From the NCBI RefSeq assembly GCF_001936625.1, contig NZ_MSDU01000022.1:62001-126000 (forward strand): a stretch of 64,000 nt of DNA, read 5' to 3'. The position numbers and the translations under genes were made by a program. Numbering within the stretch: the first letter of the stretch is position 1; each line of letters opens with the position of its first letter. This document shows positions 26,217-34,905 of this stretch, piece by piece. The DNA is from Domibacillus antri. GTDB taxonomy: Bacteria > Bacillota > Bacilli > Bacillales > Domibacillaceae. A model generated the notes under the pieces. The model had not been told where the DNA came from and made no database searches. It worked only from the letters and a program-made list of their open reading frames with translations.

Positions 26217-26868
26217 GAAAAGCATTGTGCTCATCCCATCTGTCATACAATTCATCGCTAATATTTTCGGACGGATTCATATCCGCTATGGCTGTTTCGA
26301 TTCGTTCAGAAGGGGCAGGGAGCATGTCAATCTTTGTGAATCCGGTCTCCTGCAGTTTCATTTTCCACTCTTGTTCACTCAACACTTCATGGATGCCATA
26401 CAGACTGCCTACTTTTCTTTGTACGTTCTGTGTCAGAGGTTCTTCCGCTGTCATTTCAATCATGACCAGCCGTCCATCCCGTTTTACTAATCGAAATAAT
26501 TCCTGCAGAGTCCTGGAAATATCCATAAATGAAATAACAGATTCCGCCAGAATAAAATCAAAGGAATGGTCTTGAAATGGCAGGTTTTGTGCATCTCCTT
26601 CGATGACATGGACGCGTAACGCTGAATCTTTGAACCGCTCTTTTGCTTTTTCAATCATAATGGGGTGATGATCGACAGCTGTCACGCGGCAGCTGTATTT
26701 TTGTGCGATAAACGCAGCAGTCTGCCCTGTGCCGCAGCCAATTTCTAAAACGGAATCCGCCGGGGAAATGCGTTCATCCTGAAAGATGCGCTGTGTAAAA
26801 GGAAACCCCCCGGGGTGCGCCCCGCCAATGCCGAAATAGGCCAGTAAATCCAGATACGTGTTGTTCAT
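26152..26868 (-). CDS. Class I SAM-dependent methyltransferase
   Basis: A 238-aa Rossmann-fold methyltransferase. Motif I is VLEIGCGTGQTAAF; acidic VTAVDHHPIMIEKAK follows, then GDAQNLPFQDHSFDFILAE. Substrate cannot be predicted. The ATG at 26868 is preceded by GGGGGAA. The 3' end overlaps the convergent metalloprotease gene by 65 nt and I see no terminator hairpin there. Confidence 0.85.
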   Translation of the reverse strand: MNNTYLDLLAYFGIGGAHPGGFPFTQRIFQDERISPADSVLEIGCGTGQTAAFIAQKYSCRVTAVDHHPIMIEKAKERFKDSALRVHVIEGDAQNLPFQDHSFDFILAESVISFMDISRTLQELFRLVKRDGRLVMIEMTAEEPLTQNVQRKVGSLYGIHEVLSEQEWKMKLQETGFTKIDMLPAPSERIETAIADMNPSENISDELYDRWDEHNAFLSQTDVPLGFRAFRCGFHTQK

Positions 26869-27101
26869 CCGTATTCCCCCATTCATTGAAAGTGCTCTAT
26901 CTCAATTTATGCAGAAGCGGAAGCGGCGTGTACACGGACAGGAAGAAGGAGAAGAAGACCTTTATAATGTAACAAATGGAAAAATGAAAAATTTTTAATG
27001 AAAAAATTAGGTTGTTTTTATGTTCCATTCATAGGAACTTCATGGCTGGGGGTTATTGTAATGATGTAAGATAAAACAAGCAATCAAGGAGGAACACTAC
27101 A

Positions 27102-27770
27102 ATGAAAAAGAAATTTTTAGTGCCGGCATTAGCCGTAACCGTTCTAGGTGGAGGCATTGCGGGTTCCGTATTAAACCTTTCCGCATTTGCGACAGGCAAT
27201 ACAAGCGGCAGTCAAACAGAAGTTTCCGAGACAAAAGAACAGAAACAATTGGAAAAGGAAGCGAAACTGACAAAGCAAGAAAGCATTGACATTGCTTTAA
27301 AAGAAGTTCAGGGCCAGGCCTCTTATATTGAACTTGAAGACGAAGATGGTGTTATCGTCTACAGCGTAGAAGTTACAGATGACCAGGGCCAAAAACACGA
27401 GGTCGTGGTAGATGCGAATACGGGAAAAGTGTTAAAAATAGAAGCGATTGATGACGAGTCCGAACAAGAAGATGGAGAAGAAAATGACCAGGAAGAACAA
27501 AAAAAGCTTGAAAAAGAAGCGGTCTTAACAAAAGAAGAGGGAATAGCGGCCGCGCTTAAAAAAGTTCCCGGAGAAGTAAAAGAGGCAGCGCTTGAAGAAG
27601 AAGACGGTGTGGTCGTGTATGCGGTGGACGTGATAGATCAAAAAGGACAAGAACAGGAAATCCTGGTCGACGCAAAATCCGGCAAGGTGTTAAAAGCCGA
27701 GGCTGATCATGAAGACGACGATTCCGAAGAGGACGATGATTCTGAAGAAAACGATGATGATAACGAATAA
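27102..27770 (+). CDS. Secreted or surface protein with two PepSY domains, YkoI-like
   Basis: A 222-aa protein: signal peptide (Lys-rich start, hydrophobic core to about residue 30, FATG), then two PepSY repeats at about 58-120 and 140-200, each with an AxxKEVxG...ELEDEDGVIVYSVEV...DANTGKVLK pattern. The tail is Asp/Glu-rich. PepSY domains are proposed to inhibit proteases or bind ligands outside the cell. It precedes a two-component system, as ykoI neighbours ykoGH in B. subtilis, so it may modulate that sensor or be its target. AAGGAGG site; a hairpin (about 27793-27830) follows. Confidence 0.83.
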   Translation: MKKKFLVPALAVTVLGGGIAGSVLNLSAFATGNTSGSQTEVSETKEQKQLEKEAKLTKQESIDIALKEVQGQASYIELEDEDGVIVYSVEVTDDQGQKHEVVVDANTGKVLKIEAIDDESEQEDGEENDQEEQKKLEKEAVLTKEEGIAAALKKVPGEVKEAALEEEDGVVVYAVDVIDQKGQEQEILVDAKSGKVLKAEADHEDDDSEEDDDSEENDDDNE

Positions 27771-27792
27771 AGCATGACAATGCACAAAAAAG

Positions 27793-27830
27793 GGAGTCCT
27801 ATTTGCGAATCGCAAGTAGGCTTCTTTCTT
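27793..27830 (+). terminator. Hairpin after the PepSY gene
   Basis: CCTATTTGCG and CGCAAGTAGG pair with one wobble or mismatch around a 3- to 5-nt loop, followed by a pyrimidine-rich tail. It probably separates the PepSY gene from the two-component operon. Confidence 0.6.
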
Positions 27831-27941
27831 ACATACCTTTTTGAACCGTTCCGTATGAGCGGTTTTATTTTATTAAAATGATCCATTCTTTATAGTAGAA
27901 TTAGCTCATGAAATCAGGGAATGGAAGAAAGGAGATAAACG

Positions 27942-28619
27942 ATGCAAAAGATCTTGATCATAGAGGATGAAGAAGGGCTGGCTGAATTTTTAGAACTGGA
28001 GCTTAAATACGAAGGATATTCAGTTGACATTTCGTATGATGGACGTGAAGGATTGGACAAAGCAATGAATCAAGATTTTCACCTTATTCTTCTCGACTTG
28101 ATGCTGCCGGGGCTGAATGGGATCGAAGTATGCAGACGCCTGCGAACGGTCAAAAATACGCCCATTATTATGCTGACCGCTAAAGACAGCGTCATGGACC
28201 GTGTCATGGGACTCGATAATGGCGCGGATGATTATTTGCCAAAGCCTTTTGCTATTGAAGAACTGCTGGCAAGAATGCGTGTTATATTTAAACGCCAGGA
28301 AAGAATGGCCGCAAGTCAAACACGTACTTTAACATTTAAAGATCTGGAACTCGATTTAGAATCGCGGCTCCTGACGAAAGAGAACGACACAATCGAGCTG
28401 ACGAATAAAGAGTTTGAACTTCTTTCCTTTTTTATGAAAAATATTAACCGGGTATTGACACGGGACATGCTGTTAGAACGCATATGGTCGTATGATACGG
28501 CTGTCGAAACAAACGTGATTGATGTGTATGTGCGGCACTTGCGCACGAAATTAAACACAGATGAAAAAGAAGCTTACATTCAAACGGTACGGGGAGTGGG
28601 ATATGTGATGCGGGAATGA
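27942..28619 (+). CDS. OmpR-family response regulator, YkoG-like
   Basis: A 225-aa regulator with an N-terminal receiver domain (phosphoacceptor Asp about residue 52 in LLDLMLPG; conserved Lys in DYLPKPF) and a C-terminal winged helix ending DVYVRHLRTKLN and VRGVGYVM. It overlaps the kinase start by 4 nt, so the pair is coupled. AAAGGAG precedes the ATG. The linked PepSY gene suggests a ykoIGH-type locus; target genes are unknown. Confidence 0.92.
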   Translation: MQKILIIEDEEGLAEFLELELKYEGYSVDISYDGREGLDKAMNQDFHLILLDLMLPGLNGIEVCRRLRTVKNTPIIMLTAKDSVMDRVMGLDNGADDYLPKPFAIEELLARMRVIFKRQERMAASQTRTLTFKDLELDLESRLLTKENDTIELTNKEFELLSFFMKNINRVLTRDMLLERIWSYDTAVETNVIDVYVRHLRTKLNTDEKEAYIQTVRGVGYVMRE

Positions 28620-30022
28620 ACAAAATGAAAAATTATTATTCAGGATTACCTATTAAATGGAAAATAACGATATGGTCTTCTGCATTCATGTTTATTCTTT
28701 TTTTCTCTTATTTAGTGCTGCAATATGTGATCATTGAACAAAGGACTTTAAGCTTTGAGAAACAAAATGTAAATAGACAATTAGAAGAAATGATCGTTTT
28801 ACTTGAAACTGCTGAACAGCCTCTTACAATAGAAGCGATCCAAAAAAGAGAATCCGACTTTTCAAAAATCAATGAGGAAGATCAATTAACGCGAATCATG
28901 GATGAGAAAGGACAGATCATTTTAAGTGTTTCAGATGGTTATCCAGAAACAGAAATGGCTCCATTGCCTGTCAAAAGCAAGCAGTTTGAAACCGTTCGCA
29001 ATGGTGAAGACCCGCTTCTGATTTTAAGGGCACCGATCGTGACCGGCGAATTTACAGGAACGATTGAGATTATCCGAAGCATGGAAATGTTTGATGACTT
29101 CGTTGATAACATCTTCTTTATGTTAATGGCGGCGGGAATTGGCGGACTGTTACTCAGTTTTTTTGGCGGCACCTTTCTTTCCAGACAATTATTATCCAAT
29201 GTACGGGCGATGACCGATACAATGCAAAAAATAAAAGTGAATGGTCTTAAAGAGCGTGTCCCTGTCCGCGAAACGAATGATGAAATTGCCCAATTAGGGA
29301 AACTGTTCAATGAACTGATGGACGATTTGGAAGAATCGTTTATGCAGCAAAAGCAATTTGTTGAAGATGCTTCCCACGAACTGCGAACGCCGCTTGCCAT
29401 TATCCATGGCCACCTTGCTCTGTTAAACCGGTGGGGAAAAGATGATCCTGACGTATTGAACAAATCGCTTCAATCAAGTTTAAAAGAAGTGGAGCGCTTG
29501 ATTTTGCTTGTTCAAGAACTGCTGGAATTGTCAAGAGCGGAAGCGGGAACAACTGGACAAATTGATCAGACACCCGCACAGGTTATTCAGGTCATTCAAT
29601 CCGTTAAGCATAACTTTGCCTTATTGCATCCAGACTATCGATTTACGATGCACATGCAGGAAGATACGCCGCGTGCTGCCCTTCCAGCCCGTCATTTAGA
29701 GCAGCTTCTCATTATCTTATTAGACAATGCGGTAAAATTTTCAATGGAAGAGAAAGAGATTTTCATTACGTGTGCATCAGATGAGGAGACTGTGTGGATA
29801 AAGGTGACGGATCAAGGAATCGGCATCCCGGAACAGGAAATTCCCTATGTATTAAATCGATTTTATCGGGTAGATAAAGCGCGAAGCAGAAAACAGGGGG
29901 GCTTGGGACTGGGCCTTGCGATTGCGAAACGCTGGATTGAAAAATACAACGGTACAATTGATATTCAGAGCAAGGAGGGAGAAGGGACAACATTCACGAT
30001 TGCATTCCCTGTCTTAAAATAA
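28616..30022 (+). CDS. Sensor histidine kinase, YkoH-like
   Basis: A 468-aa membrane kinase: N-terminal helix (about 18-38), extracytoplasmic sensor of about 130 residues, second helix (about 165-190), HAMP, dimerisation domain with phospho-His in FVEDASHELRTPLAIIHGH, and catalytic domain with DNAVKF, VTDQGIGIPE and GGLGLGLAIAKRW. It phosphorylates the regulator encoded just upstream. The signal is unknown; the adjacent extracytoplasmic PepSY protein is a candidate modulator. Confidence 0.92.
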   Translation: MNKMKNYYSGLPIKWKITIWSSAFMFILFFSYLVLQYVIIEQRTLSFEKQNVNRQLEEMIVLLETAEQPLTIEAIQKRESDFSKINEEDQLTRIMDEKGQIILSVSDGYPETEMAPLPVKSKQFETVRNGEDPLLILRAPIVTGEFTGTIEIIRSMEMFDDFVDNIFFMLMAAGIGGLLLSFFGGTFLSRQLLSNVRAMTDTMQKIKVNGLKERVPVRETNDEIAQLGKLFNELMDDLEESFMQQKQFVEDASHELRTPLAIIHGHLALLNRWGKDDPDVLNKSLQSSLKEVERLILLVQELLELSRAEAGTTGQIDQTPAQVIQVIQSVKHNFALLHPDYRFTMHMQEDTPRAALPARHLEQLLIILLDNAVKFSMEEKEIFITCASDEETVWIKVTDQGIGIPEQEIPYVLNRFYRVDKARSRKQGGLGLGLAIAKRWIEKYNGTIDIQSKEGEGTTFTIAFPVLK

Positions 30023-30085
30023 ACGATCTTCTTAGGCTTCCTTGCTTCATATTGATGGATGGGGTGTCCTATTCAAATGATTATC

Positions 30086-30117
30086 CCTCCTTCTTTAATA
30101 AGAAGGAGGTCTTTTTT
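30086..30117 (+). terminator. Terminator after the two-component operon
   Basis: CCTCCTTCTT and AAGAAGGAGG form a perfect 10-bp stem with a 4-nt loop and a T-run. Confidence 0.9.
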
Positions 30118-30263
30118 ACTACCTGTTAGGACAGCTCTTGTTTTTGAAATGATGAAACCGCAAATATTCCTTTTATTCGACATAATCTTTTTGATGTTTT
30201 TACAATATTTTCATTTTATTTAAGATATAATCAAATGAAGCGCTTACAAATGGAGGGTATAAA

Positions 30264-30458
30264 ATGAACTTTGCAGTTGGTTTTACATGTTGTGCCTGCG
30301 GAAAACGGATTTTGGAAAAAGATCTGGTTGCCTGGACGGAAAAAAACAAAGTTGTGCATCTTGTTTGTGACACCGTTCAAATAAATGATGGAGTCCGATT
30401 TATGGGGCGGGCGGAAAACCTGAAAGAACAAATAGACATAGAAGAACGCTATGCGTAA
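30264..30458 (+). CDS. Small Cys-rich protein, possible zinc binder, 64 aa
   Basis: Begins MNFAVGFTCCACGKRIL; CCAC near the start and HLVC about 30 residues later could form a single Cys/His zinc site. No known family recognised. GGAGGG precedes the ATG and a terminator follows, so it is a complete small transcription unit. Function unknown. Confidence 0.7.
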   Translation: MNFAVGFTCCACGKRILEKDLVAWTEKNKVVHLVCDTVQINDGVRFMGRAENLKEQIDIEERYA

Positions 30459-30469
30459 ACATAAAAAGT

Positions 30470-30496
30470 GTAAAGCTCCTCCAGGGAGTTTTTTTG
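30470..30496 (+). terminator. Terminator after the small Cys-rich gene
   Basis: A short GCTCC/GGGAG stem with a small loop followed by seven T residues, 12 nt after the stop. Confidence 0.75.
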
Positions 30497-30849
30497 TTTT
30501 ATCCTGAATATCGGCCGGTATAAAGAGAAAACAGGGAGAATAGAATACAGTGTGAAGAGCATTCTGTCACAATGTTCAATCCAATTTTATAAGAGAAAGG
30601 GAATGGTGAAATTTTCGTAACAATAGATTTTTTCGAATACACATTTTTCTTTTCGGCAATTGATAGAAAAAATCTATTTTACAATTCAACGATGTATAAG
30701 ATAAAGTGTTAATAATTAAAAAAGTCAAAATATTAAAACATTATTTATTGCCTTTTTTAATTTAAGAAAGCGCATACATTTTTTCGGTGAAAGGAGTATT
30801 TGACACAATCTCTAATCAATTTAAGAGGAAAAGGGAGGAGAAGTTCATT
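30497..30849. other. Long AT-rich leader upstream of the TRAP transporter operon
   Basis: About 350 bp without a credible ORF. The notable structure is a spaced 13-bp inverted repeat at 30622-30678 (separate entry). The rest is AT-rich and should hold the promoter of the aromatic transport and catabolic genes, but I cannot pick a single -35/-10 pair with confidence. Confidence 0.5.
30622..30678. promoter_or_regulatory. 13-bp inverted repeat with inner LysR-type box
   Basis: AATAGATTTTTTC (30622-30634) and GAAAAAATCTATT (30666-30678) are perfect complements 31 nt apart. The right arm also contains ATAGAAAAAATCTAT, a compact palindrome of the T-N11-A type favoured by LysR regulators. A related ATAGAAAAT palindrome lies before the lysR gene. 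Regulatory function is inference. Confidence 0.55.
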
Positions 30850-31914
30850 TTGGTCAAAAAACAAGTTGTCGTTTTTTTTACAGCTATCTTCACATTTAGT
30901 TTGCTTTTAAGCGCATGTGGATCAACTGGGAACCAAAATTCCGCACAAACTTCAGCTGAACCTTCAAATTCATCCGGTCAAACCGGACAACAAACTTCGG
31001 TCCGAATCGGCACATCCAGTTCAGGAAGTCCTTTTTATACGGTCGGAGTAGGATTATCGAACATTATGTCCAAACATGATCCCGGATTTAATATGACCGT
31101 TGAACCTGTAGGGGGATCACACCCGAATGTTTTTGCGCTCGATACGGATAGAGTTGACTTTGCCATCACGAATTCGCTTGCAGCGGAGGATGGATTCAAA
31201 GGAGTGGCTCCTTTTGAAAAGAAAGTGGATGTCCGCCTTGTCGCACAAGGACAAGCGTCCGTGCGGCAGCTCATTGTCCGAAAAGACTCCGGCATTGACA
31301 GTCCGGGTGATTTAAAAGGAAAAAAAATTATTGCCGATCGTCCCGCCATGCCTGAGATTGCCAAAATTATGAATGCGGCCCTGGATGTGTATGGCGTTTC
31401 AAAAGACGATGTAACGATTATTTCAACGACGGATTCACCGGAAGTTCTGGAAGCTTTAGAGCTGGGCAATGTGGACGCCGCCTTTTTCCCTGCCAGCTTA
31501 CATGCGGCAACATTATCTGAACTCTTTTCCGATGAAGAGTTTAAGCTTATTTCCTTTGATGAAGAGAAAGCCGATGCCATTTTAGAACAGCTGCCTAAAG
31601 CGGTCCATAAATTTGTGATTCCAGGTGGAACCTATCCTAATCACGAAGAAGATGTCACCGCGTTTGCGTTGAACACGTATTTAGTGGCACAAGGAGACTT
31701 AGAAAAGGATGCGGTGTACCGCTTAACGAAAACGATGTTTGACAATTACGGAGAATTCAGCGCGCTTCACAGCTCGGCTAAAGACTGGACTGTTGAACAT
31801 TCCTTAACGGATCCTGTTATCCCGTTCCATGAGGGGGCCATTCAATATTATCAAGAAATCAAGGCCTGGAATCCTGAAATGGACGCGATCCAGCAAACAT
31901 TAGAAAGCCAGTAA
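30850..31914 (+). CDS. TAXI-family TRAP transporter solute-binding lipoprotein
   Basis: A 354-aa extracytoplasmic receptor. The signal peptide ends in lipobox LLLSAC, then a Ser/Gln/Asn-rich linker and a TAXI domain (SVRIGTSSSGSPFYTVGVGL; later PGDLKGKKIIADRPAMPE). TAXI receptors deliver carboxylates or amino acids to TRAP permeases. I placed the start at TTG 30850, after GGGAGGAG, which gives a normal signal peptide; the GTG at 30787 would add 21 charged residues. It is followed by the fused permease and aromatic-degradation genes, so an aromatic or dicarboxylic acid is the likely cargo. Confidence 0.88.
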   Translation: MVKKQVVVFFTAIFTFSLLLSACGSTGNQNSAQTSAEPSNSSGQTGQQTSVRIGTSSSGSPFYTVGVGLSNIMSKHDPGFNMTVEPVGGSHPNVFALDTDRVDFAITNSLAAEDGFKGVAPFEKKVDVRLVAQGQASVRQLIVRKDSGIDSPGDLKGKKIIADRPAMPEIAKIMNAALDVYGVSKDDVTIISTTDSPEVLEALELGNVDAAFFPASLHAATLSELFSDEEFKLISFDEEKADAILEQLPKAVHKFVIPGGTYPNHEEDVTAFALNTYLVAQGDLEKDAVYRLTKTMFDNYGEFSALHSSAKDWTVEHSLTDPVIPFHEGAIQYYQEIKAWNPEMDAIQQTLESQ

Positions 31915-31950
31915 TAGTGATGCTTTAATTATAAAGGGAAGGTGATAAGA

Positions 31951-33846
31951 TTGCTGCGATCTAAATTAGTCTTATGGATTTCCACAATAATTGGTCTCTA
32001 CCATATTATTATCGCCGGACAATTTTTGCCTCAGATTGGTTTATTCATCCCTACACAAGTCCATCTGGCCATCAGTTTGACTTGTGCATTGATCATCATC
32101 TTCATTTTATTCCGTGCTACTAAAAAAGAAAGTTCGAAAATTCCTTTTTATGATTATTTGTTAATTGGCTGTTCGATTGTGAGCTTAGGATATGTGATCT
32201 TTTTCTATGATAGAGTACTTCAGTACAGCCAGTTTGGGTTTCTTGATGGAACAGGCGTCCTTTTAGCCATTCTTCTTTGCATTCCATTATTGGAAGCGGT
32301 CAGAAGAAAAACAGGCTGGGTCTTTCCGATTCTGATTCTGTCGTTAGTCAGTATTACGATATTTCAAAAGTATCTTCCGGGTATTTTATACGGGGAAGGC
32401 TATGATCTGGACCGATTATTATACAGCGCTTTCGTGGGAAGCAGCGGGATTTTCGGGCTGCCGCTTAAAGTAGCCACCTCGATCTTAATTGTTTTCCTTA
32501 TATTTGGCGCCTTGCTGGAACGGGCCGGTGCCGGGAAATGGTTTATGGACGTTGCCCTCTCTCTTACTGGCTGGTCAAAAGGCGGTCCGGCCAAGGCGGC
32601 GGTTTTATCAAGTGCTTTATTTGGTTCTATTTCCGGTTCGCCATCGGGGAATGTAGCCACAACGGGCGTCTTTACCATCCCACTCATGAAAAAAGTAGGC
32701 TATACACCGAAGTTTGCCGGCGCCGTGGAGGCTACCGCTTCAACAGGAGGGCAATTTTTACCGCCTGTTATGGGAGCAATCGCCTTTGTCATGGCGGAAT
32801 GGATCGGTGTACCGTATGCGCAAATTGCGATTGCCGCTTTAGTGCCGGCCTTGCTTTACTTCTTAATCATCTTTGTTTCCGTCCACCTGCAAGCGTACAA
32901 AGAAGGCATACCGGCACTGCCAAGAAATGAACTCCCTGATTTTTGGAAGGTGTTTACAGCAGGCTGGTATTACTTAATTCCGATTATCGCTTTAGTCTAT
33001 TTTCTAATTGTAAAAGGCTTCACGCCTGAAATCTCAGGAATCTACTCGCTTCCATTTTTAATCGGCTGCAGCTTTTTATCAAAAGACCGGGAAAATTGGC
33101 TTCTTCCTAAAAATATCATGCTATCCTTTGAAACCGCTGTTAAAGGATGGGTGCTGATCGCCGTTGTCACGGGCGCAGTCGGTATTATGGTAGGGGCGCT
33201 GGAATTAAGCGGTGTCGGTATTAAATTCTCCCAATTCATTTTAGACGTATCAGGAGGAAACTTACTTGTCACTTTGCTTCTGGTCGGATTAGCCAGTTTG
33301 ATTTTGGGAATGGGCTTAGATTCAATCCCTGCCTATATTACATTGGCTACACTGATTGTACCGGCGTTAATTCAAATGGGCATTCCGGATATTAGCGCAC
33401 ATTTATTTGTGGTTTACTGGGGCTTATCTTCTTTCATCACACCGCCGGTTTGTATTGCGGTCTATGTTGCCTGCGGACTTAGTGGAAGTAAAGTTTGGGA
33501 AACGGGGGGAGAGGCTGTACGGTTAGGCATCGCCGCCTACCTGATTCCATTTGCTTTTATTTTCAGCCCGGGTCTTTTACTTAAAGGGTCCGTATCAGAT
33601 ATAACCATTGCGGTTATTACCGCTATTGCAGGTTCTATTCTGCTTGCTTGCAGTATTCGGGGATATTTCATCAAAAACATGAATACAGTAGAAAGAGTTG
33701 TAACGGGCATTGCTGGGTTACTATTAATAGGACCGGGTGTTCTTTATCCGCTCATCGGTTTTATTTTGGGAATAGCGGTATTACTGTGGCAAAGATTTAC
33801 GAAAGTAAAGAGCAATGCTGAACTGCCAAGTGAGCTGCCGAATTAA
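31951..33846 (+). CDS. TRAP transporter fused permease (small plus large subunits)
   Basis: A 631-aa membrane protein with about 16-18 helices. The first four correspond to the DctQ-like small subunit and the rest to the DctM-like permease with GSISGSPSGNVATTGVFTIP and ATASTGGQFLPPVMGA, the fused form normally paired with TAXI receptors. It uses an ion gradient to import the solute bound by the upstream lipoprotein. TTG at 31951 follows AAGGTG; a GTG nine bases upstream is an alternative. The final helices after about residue 520 form an extra C-terminal hydrophobic tail. Confidence 0.88.
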   Translation: MLRSKLVLWISTIIGLYHIIIAGQFLPQIGLFIPTQVHLAISLTCALIIIFILFRATKKESSKIPFYDYLLIGCSIVSLGYVIFFYDRVLQYSQFGFLDGTGVLLAILLCIPLLEAVRRKTGWVFPILILSLVSITIFQKYLPGILYGEGYDLDRLLYSAFVGSSGIFGLPLKVATSILIVFLIFGALLERAGAGKWFMDVALSLTGWSKGGPAKAAVLSSALFGSISGSPSGNVATTGVFTIPLMKKVGYTPKFAGAVEATASTGGQFLPPVMGAIAFVMAEWIGVPYAQIAIAALVPALLYFLIIFVSVHLQAYKEGIPALPRNELPDFWKVFTAGWYYLIPIIALVYFLIVKGFTPEISGIYSLPFLIGCSFLSKDRENWLLPKNIMLSFETAVKGWVLIAVVTGAVGIMVGALELSGVGIKFSQFILDVSGGNLLVTLLLVGLASLILGMGLDSIPAYITLATLIVPALIQMGIPDISAHLFVVYWGLSSFITPPVCIAVYVACGLSGSKVWETGGEAVRLGIAAYLIPFAFIFSPGLLLKGSVSDITIAVITAIAGSILLACSIRGYFIKNMNTVERVVTGIAGLLLIGPGVLYPLIGFILGIAVLLWQRFTKVKSNAELPSELPN

Positions 33847-33853
33847 CACAATT

Positions 33854-33880
33854 CGGCACTCCTTGTGCCATCCTTTTCTT
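33854..33880 (+). terminator. Weak terminator after the TRAP permease
   Basis: GGCAC and GTGCC pair around a 5-nt loop, followed by a T-rich stretch interrupted by C. It may only attenuate transcription into lysR. Confidence 0.45.
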
Positions 33881-33894
33881 CTGCCTGTCCGATA

Positions 33895-33925
33895 GATATT
33901 TTCTATTTATAAAATAGAAAATATC
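33895..33925. promoter_or_regulatory. 31-bp palindrome upstream of lysR
   Basis: GATATTTTCTATTT (33895-33908) and AAATAGAAAATATC (33912-33925) are perfect 14-bp complements around a 3-nt centre, 49 nt before the lysR start. AT-rich symmetry with ATAG...CTAT cores suits autoregulatory binding by the LysR protein. The absence of a following U-tract argues against a terminator. Confidence 0.6.
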
Positions 33926-33973
33926 ATTTAAAATGAAAAAAATCATTCAACTAATAAGGACAGGTGAGATGAA

Positions 33974-34873
33974 ATGGACTTGAAAAATGTGCATACCTTC
34001 GTCACGATCGCAAGAGAAATGAGTTTTGCCCAAGCCTCTCATATTTTACATTTGAGCCAGCCGACCGTCACAGCGCGTATTCAGACGCTGGAGCAGGAAT
34101 TAGGAAAATCTTTGTTTGTCCGCAGCAAACGCGCGATTAAGCTGACAAAGGAGGGGGAAGCCTTTCTGCCTTACGCATTAAAACTGCTGGAGATCGAAAG
34201 TGTTGTGAAAGAAAAGCTGTCGAGCTTAAATGAAACGCTGGAAGGAAAAGTAACCATCGGGGCGACGGCTTTATGGTCGGTCTACATTCTCCCGGCTATT
34301 TTAGGGAGTATTCTTAAACATTATCCGGGCATTGAGTTAAAGATGATGACAGGCAATTCCGTTCAAATTACAGAAATGCTCATGCAGGATCAAATAGACA
34401 TCGGACTCGTGTCTACGAAAGTAAAAAAACAGGAAGTAAAACAATATCAGTTGTCGTCCTGTGAGTTAAGTGTGGTATGCAGCCCCGAGCATTCTTTCGC
34501 GGATAGAGAAGTGGAGATGGACGAACTGTTAAAAGCGCCGATGGTCACGTATCAGCAAAGATCAGACGCCTGGACTCAAATCAGGAAAATTTATGCGGAA
34601 TGGAACGCGGCACCGAATGTGGCCATGGAGCTGAATCAGATTGAAGCAGCCAAACAAATGGTCAGTTATTCACCATTTATTTGCATATTACCAACGATCA
34701 GCATAGAAGAAGAGATCAATAAGGGGCTGTTGAAAAAAGTGGAGGTAAAGAATCTCCCGCCTATTATAGAGAACCTGTCCATGATCTCATTAGAGCGTAA
34801 AGAATCCTATCAAGTTGTGTCGCTCATAATGGATTTGTTGAGGGGAAAAATCGGAAAACAACAATATTTATAA
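33974..34873 (+). CDS. LysR-family transcriptional regulator
   Basis: A 299-aa regulator with an N-terminal winged helix-turn-helix (SFAQASHILHLSQPTVTARI) and a C-terminal two-lobed effector domain. It lies between the TAXI/TRAP genes and the Rieske oxygenase gene, all on one strand, so it probably controls both segments in response to the aromatic substrate or an intermediate. Palindromes at 33895-33925 and 30622-30678 are its candidate sites. GACAGGTGAG precedes the ATG. Confidence 0.9.
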   Translation: MDLKNVHTFVTIAREMSFAQASHILHLSQPTVTARIQTLEQELGKSLFVRSKRAIKLTKEGEAFLPYALKLLEIESVVKEKLSSLNETLEGKVTIGATALWSVYILPAILGSILKHYPGIELKMMTGNSVQITEMLMQDQIDIGLVSTKVKKQEVKQYQLSSCELSVVCSPEHSFADREVEMDELLKAPMVTYQQRSDAWTQIRKIYAEWNAAPNVAMELNQIEAAKQMVSYSPFICILPTISIEEEINKGLLKKVEVKNLPPIIENLSMISLERKESYQVVSLIMDLLRGKIGKQQYL

Positions 34874-34905
34874 GAAATTTAAAATATGAAATGGAGGATA
34901 AAAGA

